Assembly: GCA_963920665.1 (NCBI GenBank)
Contig: OY987269.1
Location: 12,526,501-12,590,500 of the forward strand
Reading direction: 5' to 3'
From: Straminergon stramineum
Taxonomy: Eukaryota; Streptophyta; Bryopsida; Hypnales; Calliergonaceae
DNA: 64,000 nt
The notes under the pieces: generated by a model
The model's input: only the letters and a program-made list of their open reading frames with translations
Database searches by the model: none
What the model was told of the DNA's origin: nothing
Translations under genes and position numbers: made by a program
In this document: piece by piece, positions 36,654 to 51,876 of the stretch
Layout: each line of letters starts with the position of its first letter
Numbering within the stretch: the first letter of the stretch is position 1

Positions 36654-39600
36654 GTTTAGTAAAGCTCGCATTTTGGAACCCTATCTATTACTTTCTACAT
36701 GCTACAGTGCTTGTTTTTGGTGAGGCCATATTTTTTTTCAGACTACACATGTGTGGGTTTTGTAAGGCCTACGATCAAGAAATAGATACCGATGGCAGAA
36801 TTCTTTAGAAATTCATAAGTAATTCAAAAATGCTCCGAAAAATATGAAACCACTTGGGTTAGATTCCACATCAATTTTTCTTCGAGTGTAAAATAAGAAA
36901 AAATATTTTCGTGCATCGAAGAACCATCGAAAAGGCCGACCAGCCCTTGAACGCATGGATTATGAGCAGACTACCTTAGATTGATTTGAAAATGCTACCA
37001 CACAAACTAGAAGAGAGAGCGCAGATTTCCCAACCAATTTCATTGAGTTCGGACATAGGATGCAAAATTTACAGCACTTTGAATTGGACTTCCAAACCAT
37101 GTGGGGACATTTTTGGATTCACCTGGGACGCTTACTTATCTTAAGGGTTAACTTAAGTTTAGTTCAATTTCCCCTTCATGTCACTGTAATAACAGAGGTT
37201 GATTGAAAATGACAGTGCACATGATTAGGAATGCTCCTGCTGAAATATAAAAGTCCCTGGAGTTCAAATTAAGGTTACTGTATCCTGATCACTGCTTGTG
37301 CATAAATGTGCCTGTTGTGATCAATGCTCGAATGATCAATAGGGCCCATTCAATACGGAGTTGAAGTTGTGAACATTATAACAACTAACTTATTCATATA
37401 AGTTATTTAAGTTTACTTATTTATGTGGCAAATTGGTCTGAAGAGGATCCATGAGATTCAGCTAAATTATGTTATTCTAGAGACTTGGGTCATAATGTCC
37501 TACAGACACAAACATGGGACCAGAAGAAAATTTAACTATTGATCCTGCTATTGATGCAAGAAATCAATGAACCCAAGGTGATGGATGTTGTTGAAGTATT
37601 TCAGCTAGACAAAGGAGATTGTCACACGCTTTAAGTTTATCCCTCAAAAAGGGGGGCACATAGCTCTTGTATTCTTGACTAGCTCTTGAGAATAACAAGC
37701 AGAATTTCACATTTGCGTGGGATAATTTTGATGATCACCACCATTGGAATGAAAGAAGATTGATATAGCTTTCCTTAGGAAAAAAGATTGACAAAATCAA
37801 GCAATTTTTGAGAAAATGCCAATGTTGAGGAGATCAATGAAAAACTTTTAGTTAGGCGGTACATTGTACATATGCTAAAATTAGAATGCTCAAAAGTGCT
37901 CTAATTTTTTCCCACGAGTAGTACATATCATCATGATTTTGATGTGTAATTTCTTTTGGATCATTTTGAGGTGTGGAACAAAGATATGAGGATTTGAAGT
38001 GACGGCATAGAGTACTTTCTCCATTCTAAAGAATTCATCAAAAATCGTGAATTTGATCATTTCTTGATTAGATTGCACCAATGGATTCAAGAGAAAAAAT
38101 CGTTTAGGGTCTCTTTGTTGTTCATGGACTAATAGTAAGGTTAACATTTTGATTTTTTTTGTAGATGTAGTTGGAGAAAGACATGTGGTGGGTTAGGCTT
38201 TTAGGAGAAACCTGTGGAACACTAGGCTAGTCACCATGGAAATCATCCTTTTTGGTAATATGTGAATCACTTGCTTAAGAAAAAACAAGAGCACTTATTG
38301 GAGGTCAAACTCTTGTGCAAAACATCCCTTTTTTTACAATTCTGAAGATGAATATTTCTATTTATGTCTTAAGTTGTAGACAATTCTCTATCATCTATTG
38401 GATACTTAATGTCTTCAATGACATTATAGGGGGAATTCTTGAAGGATCAAGGCCCCCTTTTTTTTTGGTCAAAAAGCACTTCATCTGGTGTAAAATATAT
38501 TTTGTTACATTGGTAATCAATTGAGTGTAAATGGATGCATGGGTAAATTGGATGCCAATGTTACTTCTACCCATGAGGCTTATGTGATGTTCACATCAAC
38601 CATTTCTCTACCAAATGAAGGTGTTGTTTTCAACTTCTTTTTACACTCAAGTGTTGAAAATAGTATTGAATTTTTTTCCTACATTGTAGTTTCAAAAAAA
38701 TGACAGAAATCCCTATTGTTGATACAAGTGTCAAAAAGAGTGTCAAGAATAGTGTCAAAAAACTTTGTTCTTCATTTTGAAAACTCATAACTAATTCCAA
38801 AAAGGTCCAAGAAATACGAAACAAATTGGGTTTGATTTGGCTTCCTCTTGTCTTTTAAGGAAATTGGCAGTAAAGAATATTTTGAGTATTTGTACACCTT
38901 GAGAAAAAGAAATCTATAGTTCAAGAAATACTAAATAGACACTCAATCTCATATAAGTTACCAAAAATAAATCTCCAATTTCACTTAAGTTACAAGACAC
39001 TAGGAATTCCTACTACCAACCATGAGGTGAGGGATTCAAATACCATCACTTGCATGTTATATGCTTTAGGCCACTTGCAAGCAAGAAACACTATTTTTTA
39101 TACTCATTTGGACACTTTTTCCAACAATCTTTCCTACATATGAAGATCAACACTTTTTTTTACACTAAAATGTCTAAAAACGAATTTTCTTGCGGCAATG
39201 CTTTAATGTGGAAAAAATTGTTGAAAGCAATCCCCTTTTGGGTAGTATTTGCAAAGAGAGTGTAGATTGGGAGGTCCAAATAGTGAACATCTACCGGTTC
39301 ATTCACGATTTGGGGGAGTTTCAAATATTTTTGGCAAATTTTCCTTGAAAAAAATGAAATGATCATCAAATCTAAGTCATTTCACATATTTTGAACCTTT
39401 GTGAAATTAGTTATGAATTTTGAAGTTGGAACTATATAGGGCACTAAAAGCATCCACCTCTTGATATATTCATTGTTGGTATTTTGTTGATTGTAATTGG
39501 GACATTGAATGAAGCAATATGTACCTCTACATTAGATAATACTTTTAGAGCTTGGTATCAATTGCTTTATATACCTCCTACCTTACTTCAACATAAAATT

Positions 39601-39790
39601 GTTTAAGGTTTTAGGGCACTACAAATTTGTAAAGTAGTTGGGCTTGATGAGATGTTAGTAGGAAAGTTTCAAAATACAATTTAATTGGGGTTCAATTATA
39701 TAAAAGATGTGACACCAATGCATGGTCCAATCCAACCACCTTGTCTTGCATGTAGACATGAAGGATTAATAATTATAGAGAGGTGGTACT
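36654..39790. other. Intergenic with degraded repeats
   Basis: 37.14-37.9 kb looks low-copy and less AT-rich but shows no exon. 38.75-39.58 kb contains sequence shared, in inverted order, with the AGGTAGGAGG MITEs and ends CCTCCTACCTTA near 39.58 kb; its left end could not be placed. No gene supported. Confidence 0.38.
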
Positions 39791-39793
39791 GAG

Positions 39794-40963
39794 GGTTGCT
39801 ATTATGTGAGCATATGAGTGCGAGCTTGTGAGCCTATAATACTATACACCTATGTTATAGGTGTATAAACCATAGAAACCATCTATGATTATAGGATATA
39901 TATGTTCCAATACCCATATTATCCCCTAAAGTTCCTTGACTATGTTATCACCAAAAAAACTCAAAAACTGCCATTTCTAATACAAGTACCAAATTTTTGA
40001 AAAATATCATTTTTGGACACATGTAACCGTATGATCTTGTATGAAACTAGATTGAGAATATGTGAAAAAAAATTCAGAAAATTCCACCGTGTAGATTGCA
40101 AGATATTAGCATTTGAAGTGCTAAAAATCCTTTTTTAGGCCCTGTGAAAAAACGGGCAGCTGCACTTCACAAGGTCACAATTGTATGAAAAATGTCCAAA
40201 ATGGTGGTGCTTCTTTAGATTCATTCTTCAATGCAAGTTAGCTACATGCTTGAAAATTTTCAGATCATTTGGAATTGTGCAACATATAGGAAAAAAATAG
40301 TAAGTAGAAAAATGTAGAGAATGATTCAAAATACTAAATTGTTAACAATTTATTAATGGAATTGAAAAAATCCCAATCCCAATGGTTGTAATGTTGTAAT
40401 AAACAATCTACACCTTATTTTTTTATTTTTTTCAAAAAATATTGAAAATTGAGTTAAATAAAGGACTTCAAAGTTTATTTTAGAGTAGAGTATACATACT
40501 TGCCCGCAAACTAAAAGATCTCATAACTTTTGACTCATTGATCAAAATGGAATGATTCAAAGCTTCGTATGTATATATAAATCTAGAAAACCAATTTCAA
40601 ATTTTTATTTTTGAAAAAAGTGATTTTTTCAGATCTGCCCAGACTGCCCGAGTTGAGAAACAAACTACATATTAGGCTATAACTTTTGATTCATATTTCC
40701 AAATGCCCTTAAATTTAGTGCGCATGAAAGATAATCCTCGTCCACACCTTCTATTAAATTTGGGGCCAAAAACATGGAAATCTCTAGTCACACGTACCTG
40801 CCCCAAAAAGTTATGTTGCCAAAAAACACACCTTGGTCCTTTAGGGGTTATAGGTATTTATGATACATACACCTTCTATAGTGTGTAGTATCTATATCAT
40901 AGGTACCTATAATGTAGGCTCAATACTCACAAGCTCGCATTCTTGGGCTCACATACTAGCACC
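39794..40963. mobile_element. TIR element, family E, copy 2, containing a family A insertion
   Basis: The inverted ends are GTTGCTATTATGTGAGC on the left and GCTCACATACTAGCACCG on the right. Minus the nested 925-bp element and one TTAT it is about 0.24 kb, like the copy at 51086-51301. Shared phrases include ACACCTA..TATAGGTGT and GATTATAGGATA. Boundaries are accurate to a few bases. Confidence 0.6.
39923..40847 (-). mobile_element. piggyBac-like element, family A, inverted copy inside family E
   Basis: On the + strand it opens CCCCTAAAGTTCC and ends CACCTTGGTCCTTTAGGGG; it is the reverse complement of 10467-11374 along its length. It is flanked by TTAT on both sides (39919-39922 and 40848-40851), a non-palindromic duplication that fixes the boundaries. 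Length is 925 bp. Confidence 0.82.
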
Positions 40964-40974
40964 GTTGGGTGGTA

Positions 40975-41055
40975 CTCACTTTGTTTCTGATAAAGACCCT
41001 AATTTCTTTTGTATTTTACCAAAAAAATAAGGGTCTTTTTTAGAAACAAAAGTAG
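40975..41055. mobile_element. Stowaway-like MITE, copy 2
   Basis: This 81-bp near-palindrome runs from CTCACTTTGTTTCTGATAAA to a right end AGAAACAAAAGTAG, flanked by TA (40973-40974 and 41056-41057). It has the same length as the element at 34860-34940 and lies about 11 bp past the end of family E. Confidence 0.68.
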
Positions 41056-41057
41056 TA

Positions 41058-42714
41058 TGTAGAAAGTATTTGAAATCTTGCTTAAATTTTAAGGCCTTAA
41101 ATTCATTTACCAACTTTGAAAGTATTGGTCATGAAGGGGTCATTTAATAGTAGAACATGAATAGATCTAATTCTTGCAAACTATTGCTTGTACAATGACC
41201 CTATGGAATATTTGGATTTTTAATTTATTTATATATAGACAAAGTTTTTTTTTTAAATAAGTGGAGTTACAATTTTTCAACAAATGATGATTTTTTGTTA
41301 TGGAATTTTGAAGTATGATGTCCAAAGAGACCAAAAGAGTCAATAGATTGTCCCAAAACAATATAAAGTGCATCCATAACGATCATTTTACTCTTTTAAA
41401 ATTTTCATTGTTGTTGAGTATTGGATTGTTTTCTTGTTTAAAAATGAATTGTTATTGTTTCTTCCTAGAGTGGATACAACTTCAAGGTTGTAAGAAAATC
41501 GATTTTTATTAATGGTTAAATTATCGACATGAATGGACAAAGTTCCTATTGTGGTTACCAACTCACTCTACAATTGGTACTCGAAATTTTGGTTATTGCT
41601 ATTATTTATGCCATTAATTTAGAAAATAATTCAATTATGTAAAACGATTACTTTAAGTTCAATGCAAGAACCTCCAAGGTCTTGAATGGACCTTCTTACA
41701 TTATATCTTTGACAAATTTGCCTCCATTCTTTCTAGCCTTTATTATCAATATACTTCTTCTTTAGCTAATGTGATTGGCAAATCTAAAAAGTGTTTTGTT
41801 GTTGAATGGAACTTTTTTTTCCTCTTGCATAAAAATAAGTTTTTTCAAAATAAAAAATTGTGAGACAAAAGAGAAAAAAACACTCATGAGATCTCTCAAT
41901 TGCACACAATTCAATGTTTATTTATTTGGAGAATTGATTTGGCGACAAGAATTCTTACAATCTCCTAAAAGTTATACTGAAATATATTTATTCTCTAAAA
42001 TCTATAAGTATTTTTTTAACATATCCATCCCTTTTGCCTTTGTGAAACTTGATTTTGTATACTTATTTGCAAGGGAATTGAAACTAATGTATTCAACAAA
42101 AAAATTGACATTCTTTTTTAGTCATGTTTGTAAATTACTGATGTCAATTGTGATAGATGCAATTATAAGAGGCAAAAAATTCCTTAGATTTTGGTTCATT
42201 TTAAAGAAATTTTAAATAATGTAGGAAGATTTATAAGATTAAATAATATTTTGTCATAGAAAATTCTACATGATGATACAAAAAGTTCCTTTGATTTGGA
42301 CTAGTTTTGCACTCAAAACTTGATATTTGTTATAAAATTTGCACTAGAATATTCACCCATCTTTTTCCATAACTAATTCAAGACCTTCAGTAGAAACTCC
42401 AAGACAATTTCCACCTTACAATTTGTATAAACAGATGCACATTAAAAAAAATAGAAAGTAAAAAAAACAATTGAATTTTTCTTAAAAACTAATCTAAGGT
42501 TTTGAAAATAGTGCTAAATGTAGAAATACAAAAAATTCTAAATAGTCCTAGAAAGTTCAATTTCTACAATTGAATTATATACTTCCATATTTCTATAAGT
42601 ATAATTGTTTTGTAATAGGTACTAAAATTGTGATTCTCATGAAGTTGCATGGGATCTAAAGAGTTGACACTCAACAAACATCATAATTTCTTTTCATAAC
42701 TTGCTTAACCCCTA
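41058..42714. other. Intergenic, AT-rich
   Basis: A 146-codon frame at 41775-42215 is rich in Phe, Lys, Ile and Leu, as expected for AT-rich noncoding DNA, and has no motif. No element boundary found. Confidence 0.4.
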
Positions 42715-42718
42715 AAGG

Positions 42719-43696
42719 ACCATTTGGATTCGGGTAGGTTCTTATTGTCTCAAATTGTAGTCAATGCACTTCAAACTTCCTCGAGGACATGAGGTTTTGT
42801 GAGAGCTTTATGGATGTATAACTTTTATTTCAATTGGAGTCCGAGAGCTAAAGTTATGGCATAATAAGCCATAAATGGAGGTTGTTGGACAACAAAAAAA
42901 ATCACAATTATTCATTATATATTTTTAAATTGTTTTCCTTGAAAGATTATACTTTTGTCTACATGTGAAGCTTTGATTCATTCTATTTGGACTAAAGGAG
43001 ATCACCCATTTTTGACAAGCCTCACATTCTTATAGCTTAGGTTGTTGAATTTTTGATCAATTGTAGTGTAGGTGACAACTCATGTAGAGTAGGAATAGTA
43101 GAAGCAACGAAAATGTCTAGGAGGTGAAGATGGAAAGCATACAATGATCACAACATGTACATTAGAAGCCACAACAATCATTTACATCATTTTTCTAATC
43201 AACCTATGGTTGGAAATAGATTTGCCTACATATCAAGAATGGGGTAAATAGAATCTTTACGAAAAAATTCATTGTAATTTTAATTTTGAGGGAAAAATCT
43301 AAAAAATTATGAAATCCTTCTGAAACCTATTTCTCTTCATGGGAAAAAAATTCCTCAACCTTCTCTATCCTGCAGATAGGCTAAAATGCTTGAGTGGTCA
43401 GAAATGGGTGATCATCTTGATAGTGACGAGAAAGTTATGGACAATCTTGTTATTCGGGCAATCTAAGCATCTTCTTGAAAAAAAATCTTTCTGTCCAACT
43501 TTGAATGCTAAATTCTTCCAATCCATACAGTCAAATTTGATGAAATATTTACTACATGATCATAGAAAAGAGAAGTGTAAGATCCTATGGTTAGATTCCA
43601 AAAAATATATAATTTTTCTGGTTTTATTGAATGAAAACAACACAAGTGGCAATTTTGAGTGGTTTTTCATTGAAAATGCCCTTCGTCCTACAGGGG
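42719..43696 (+). mobile_element. piggyBac-like element, family C, with nested MITE
   Basis: It starts CCCCTAAAGGACCATTTGG after TTAA (42715-42718) and ends CTACAGGGG, sharing TTAA 43697-43700 with the next element. Total is 978 bp including a 426-bp MITE. The right third resembles family G (CCAACTTTGAATGCTAA), so this copy may be recombinant or an intermediate form. Confidence 0.65.
42995..43420. mobile_element. TA-flanked MITE, GATCACCC family, copy 2 (nested)
   Basis: A 426-bp copy closely matches 30830-31261, flanked by TA (42993-42994 and 43421-43422). Removing it and one TA restores family C sequence (TTTGGACTA then GTGACGAGAAAGTTATGG), comparable to uninterrupted copies. Confidence 0.8.
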
Positions 43697-43700
43697 TTAA

Positions 43701-44648
43701 CCCCTAAAGGATCAAACAATGTTTTTTGGCAACATAGCGATTTGGGGCAGCTCACTACAAATGAAATTTTTATTTTTTTTCTTTAAAATTTTCACACAAC
43801 ATGTGCTTGAGGAGTAGCTTTAAAGACCAACAATTTTCATAAGTTTTGAATACATGGTTAAAAAGTTATTGTATGATATGTAGTTTTCATTGCCCAGCAA
43901 GTAGTTTGGGCAACAAAAAAAACTTCTATAAAAATCACTATTTTAAAAAATAAAATTTTGAAATTGGTTTTCTAGATTTCTATATACATGGATAGCTTTG
44001 AATCATTCCATTTTGATTTATGAGATGAAAGATATGAGGAGTTTTAGTTGTGGGTAGTTTTGTGGGTAGTAATGGAATCTCTACTCTAAAATAAACTTTG
44101 AAAACCTTTATTTAACTCAATTTTCAATATTTGTAGAAAAAAACAAAAAACAGGAGGTGTAGATTGTTTATTTCAACATTATCACCTTTGGGATTGGGCA
44201 TTTTTCAATTCCATAAATAAATTATTATCAATTGAGTATTTTGAATCATTCTCTACTTCTTTCTACTTACTAATTTTTTCCTATATTTTGTACAATTCCA
44301 AATGATTTGAAAATTTTCAAGCATGTAGACAACATGACTTGAAGAATGAATCCAAAGAGTAACAACCATTTTGGACATTTTTTCATAATGATCTAACCTT
44401 GTGAAGTGCAGTTGCCTTGATTTTTGCAGGGCCCCCAAAAGGCTTTTTGTCACTTCAAATGCTAATATCTTGCAATTCACCCGGTGAAAATTTCTGAATT
44501 TTTTTTTGCATCTTCCCAAACAAGATTACTACAAGATCCTATGATTACATTAATCCAAAAATGTATTTTTTCTAAAATTTGATACTTGTACTAGAAATGG
44601 CATTTTTGGAGCGTTTCTAGTGAAAGCATAGTCAAATACATTTAGGGG
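43701..44648 (+). mobile_element. piggyBac-like element, family A, copy 4
   Basis: The 948-bp copy starts CCCCTAAAGGATC and ends CATTTAGGGG, with TTAA at 43697-43700 and 44649-44652. It is collinear with 21524-22448, including TTTTTTGGCAACATAGCGAT. Confidence 0.8.
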
Positions 44649-44652
44649 TTAA

Positions 44653-48824
<4,172 letters not shown>

Positions 48825-49239
48825 CTAAGCTACAGTATGATGATTCCTAGAATTGGCTTCATGCCTTGAGGCCATCAATTCAGTTCGTTGCTCCAAATCA
48901 GTTTCCAACAGTCTTTGCCATTGTTGAAAAAGGATGAACCAAAGACCCAAAACAACTGAACATTGAATGAGAGATAACCTGAACAAAAGTCATAAACTTA
49001 AGTTCCCCAGATAAGGCATGTGAGTCAGTTAAGTTACTTGCGTGAGCTCCACATTATGACTGATCGAAGCCCCATTCAAGACAGAGAGTGCTGCACAAAA
49101 CTTGGGACTTTGCCTAACTTTAGAGGGAGAGCAGCTGGTGGCAAATTGGGCAACTGTCTCGTAGCCTCTCCAAGTGTGATGTAAGTTATCTCCAACTCTA
49201 TGCATAGGGTCCCTACTATCAAATTTATCATTATAAGAG
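48825..49239 (-). pseudogene. Possible 3' gene remnant, membrane protein of unknown family
   Basis: I do not recognise the family. On the minus strand, 48978-48825 encodes 50 residues that look coding: a hydrophobic helix (CSVVLGLWFILF) followed by a charged tail (QRLLETDLEQRTELMASRHE), then TAG. An upstream block (about 49239-49038) reads EITYITLGEATRQLPNLPPA and LPLKLGKVPSFVQHSLS. It then meets TGA at 49076-49078 and continues in the same frame as MGLRSVIMWSSRK. A donor at 49037 and acceptor at 48979 join the blocks in phase, but the intron would be only 59 bases. The in-frame stop and the repeat abutting its 5' side suggest a truncated, inactive copy. Chance open frame is the alternative. 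Confidence 0.35.
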
Positions 49240-49690
49240 CATCTCCACTGGGGCATGGAATACTAGCCCAGTGAATGCTTTGGTGCAATTGGCCAATTGG
49301 GCTTCGGGGAGAGTCCCACCAAGGATGCAAAATATTGGCATGGTGAATGCCTTGGCACATGGTCCGCAATGACCTTAAACTACCCCGGGTGAAGGCTAAG
49401 GGGAAGGACCTTCCGTGGAACCCATGAGGTTCCCGGTTCAACTCCCCGTGTTGACATTGCTCGCATGGGGAGGGGATTCATTCTTCCACTTGTTCCTGAC
49501 GGGGATACCCAAGGCATGTAATTCCTGGTTAAAACAAACCAGGTTGCCTTGTGGAGTTGTGTCAGTCTTGTTGCGGCCCTTGAAGGCCGTATGTTTCCAA
49601 AAAAAATGCCTTGGCGCCATTGAGCTATGGGGAGAGCCCCACTTGCAATGTAGCAACCGGACTTTTCAAACTTTGCTCGCTTTAGTCCAA
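49236..49690. repeat. GC-richer repeat hosting a SINE
   Basis: It opens with GAGCATCTCCACTGGGGCAT, a terminus style common to plant MITEs. A weaker relative occurs near 50.04 kb. It is interrupted by the SINE at 49357-49604; before and after it the sequence joins at one AATGCCTTGGC. The right boundary is not defined. Confidence 0.45.
49357..49604 (+). mobile_element. tRNA-type SINE with 11-bp target duplication
   Basis: This 248-bp unit is flanked by exact AATGCCTTGGC repeats (49346-49356 and 49605-49615). A pol III B-box-like motif, GGTTCAACTCC, lies at 49435-49445; a weak A-box candidate (TGGTCCGCAATG) lies near the left end. The right end is A-rich (TTTCC then As). No ORF. These are the marks of a short retroposon moved by LINE machinery. 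Confidence 0.7.
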
Positions 49691-50437
49691 GTTGTAGGGC
49701 CTTGCATGTTTGACTTTTGCTTTGTAGTTTGGAGCCTCAACGATTTTGTGGGAAGTTGTTGCTTCAACTTGTTTTTGTAGCCTTACTCTTCATGGCACCA
49801 AAAAACCCTAGGTCAATTGCATTGGAAGTCAAGCTAGTGTATTGGAATTCGCAATTGTGTAGTCTATTGGTAGAAGGGGCGGTTAAGAAGTAGGGACATT
49901 ACCAAAGTTACACCAAATTCTCAAAACTAACTTCATTCTACAATTTGTTAGTGGAAATATTGTAAACTTGCCTATCATTTTTTGTTTCAATATGCCCTAC
50001 TCCAATGTCAAAATCATTTATATATTCTAATAGCATCTCTATAGTGGCATGGGGAGAGACATGCCAAAGAACCTCTATTAAGCTTTGCATATACTAGGCT
50101 CTAGACTTTCCCCATTGTGTCCTGCCATTGACACACTACCATACATTAATGCTTATATTACAAAGGCCAAGTTCCTCGAGGTTTGGTTTTGAGAGACAAA
50201 AAGTGGCTTTAGTATTTTTTGAGAATGTTTCAACCTATTGGATTCACTTATATAGTGAATATAGCTTGCCAAGCACTACATTTAGGTTGCAAAGTCAAAG
50301 CACTATTAGACTCTATTCACTTAAGCATGCCCTAAGTGCATAAACTTTGGACAAGTAACATGACCCACATTTTGCTTCAATGAGATTTTTTATTCCACTT
50401 TGAGCTACTTTTTAGGGAAGTGAATGTTGTTTGAGGA
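49691..50437. other. Intergenic
   Basis: No gene supported. A short stretch near 50.03 kb resembles the terminus of the 49.24-kb repeat. Confidence 0.4.
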
Positions 50438-50441
50438 TTAA

Positions 50442-51415
50442 CCTCTAAAGTTTTGCAATAATTTGACGCAAAAAATTTGCTTCAAAATACTTATAACCAA
50501 ATTCAATCTATAATATTAATCTATATTTATTTTATAATAAATCCAATGAACTTTTTTGTTAATTTATTAAGTACATCCTTCTAAAATTCTAGATTGTCCC
50601 CCCCACCCCTTTAATTGCAATATCAATGTATCTAATATAAGAAAAAAATTTGAGGTCCTTCTTAAAGATGAAATCTTGTCTTTCAACATTTTTAGAAAGA
50701 AGATGTATGTCCTATAAGTTGTGCAAATTTAGGTAGTAGGTTGCAAAATAAGTTGAAAATACATGTAAAAAAATTTAACAAAAACAACTTCCATATTCAT
50801 CTTTAAAAAAATTATAAACAAGAAGGCAATACTTGATGTAACCCTGAAATGAAATTGCTAATAATTTTGGCAAGAATTTGAAAATTGCCAATTCAAATGG
50901 TGAGAAATGTTCTAGGAAGCAATGTGTATCCCATGTTGTTGTTCTTGTTTAATTTAAAATATAATAATATACAATAAACAACCTCATTTGTTAGTGCCTT
51001 CATTGCCGAAAACTCCTCATAACTTTTATTTTGCATATGTCAAAATTGAATTGCTTAAAGGCTTTTGAGTAGGTATCAATTTAGGGGTGCTAATATGTGG
51101 GTATAGGATCATGAGTACATGAGCCTAGGAATCTAGACACCTACATTATAGGTGTCTATATTATAGAAACTTTCCATGATTATAGGATACTTATGTTGTA
51201 GGTACTTATGTTATGAGTGCCTTCAATGGTTGTAGATATCTACTTATACCTATGCTCAAGGCTCATGTGCTCGCACTTCTATGCTCACATGCTAGTACCG
51301 TTGGAAGCTATTTTAAATGTTTCAAATGTTTCATACAAAAATCCAAAATATGAAGTCAATAGAGCTTGTATGAGCTGTCGAAAAGCCCAAAGTAGGCTTC
51401 TTAAGCTTATAGGGG
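50442..51415 (+). mobile_element. TTAA-type element, family D, with nested family E
   Basis: It starts CCTCTAAAG after TTAA (50438-50441) and ends CTTATAGGGG before TTAA (51416-51419), 974 bp. Interior sequence resembles 20.6-21.5 kb. About 216 bp of it is the family E insertion. Confidence 0.6.
51086..51301. mobile_element. TIR element, family E, copy 1 (uninterrupted)
   Basis: The inverted ends are GGTGCTAATATGTGGG and GCTCACATGCTAGTACCG; the unit is about 216 bp. It contains tandem CTTATGTTGTAGGTACTTATG-like motifs and provides the empty site for the family A insertion at 39923. Boundaries are approximate. Confidence 0.6.
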
Positions 51416-51819
51416 TTAAAAAAAGTTGAAATTGTGTTTAATTTCTTGGATTTGTTTTTGTTTTTTTGTTTTCAAATTTGACCATGATATTCCAAAATGA
51501 GGATTTAGAAAAAAATTGGCCAACCCCAAAGCAATATTTTTGGAGGTCAATGGTATTTCTTTTTTACACATGCATGTTGAACAACACATTGCAAGGATTT
51601 CCTATCATGTAAAGAGGTTAATTTTACACCAAGTAAACCACTTATCACTGCTAAGTATCAAACTCGCAACCATACCATTTAGTTTGGGTACCTTTCCACC
51701 ATCTTCTAGTAGTTGAAGATCATCTCACACCTTTTAGTGGCACTTTTGGGTGCAGACGTGCTTTGAAGGGTAGCCCGACCACATGAAGACTTTGATGGCA
51801 AGTGGAAAAATTCCTTCCA

Positions 51820-51860
51820 CTTTCCACTTTCCTCTTTCCACTTTCCACTTTCCACTTTCA
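51820..51860. repeat. Heptanucleotide tandem repeat (CTTTCCA)
   Basis: Five 7-bp units (one with a single change) plus a partial unit sit just left of the family C element at 51877. Confidence 0.9.
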
Positions 51861-51876
51861 TAATCTAATTTGTTAA

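Noticed and set aside
41775..42215. 146-codon frame, the longest in the repeat desert
   Set aside because: Lys/Phe/Ile-rich, no catalytic or DNA-binding motif, no similarity to transposases that I recognise.
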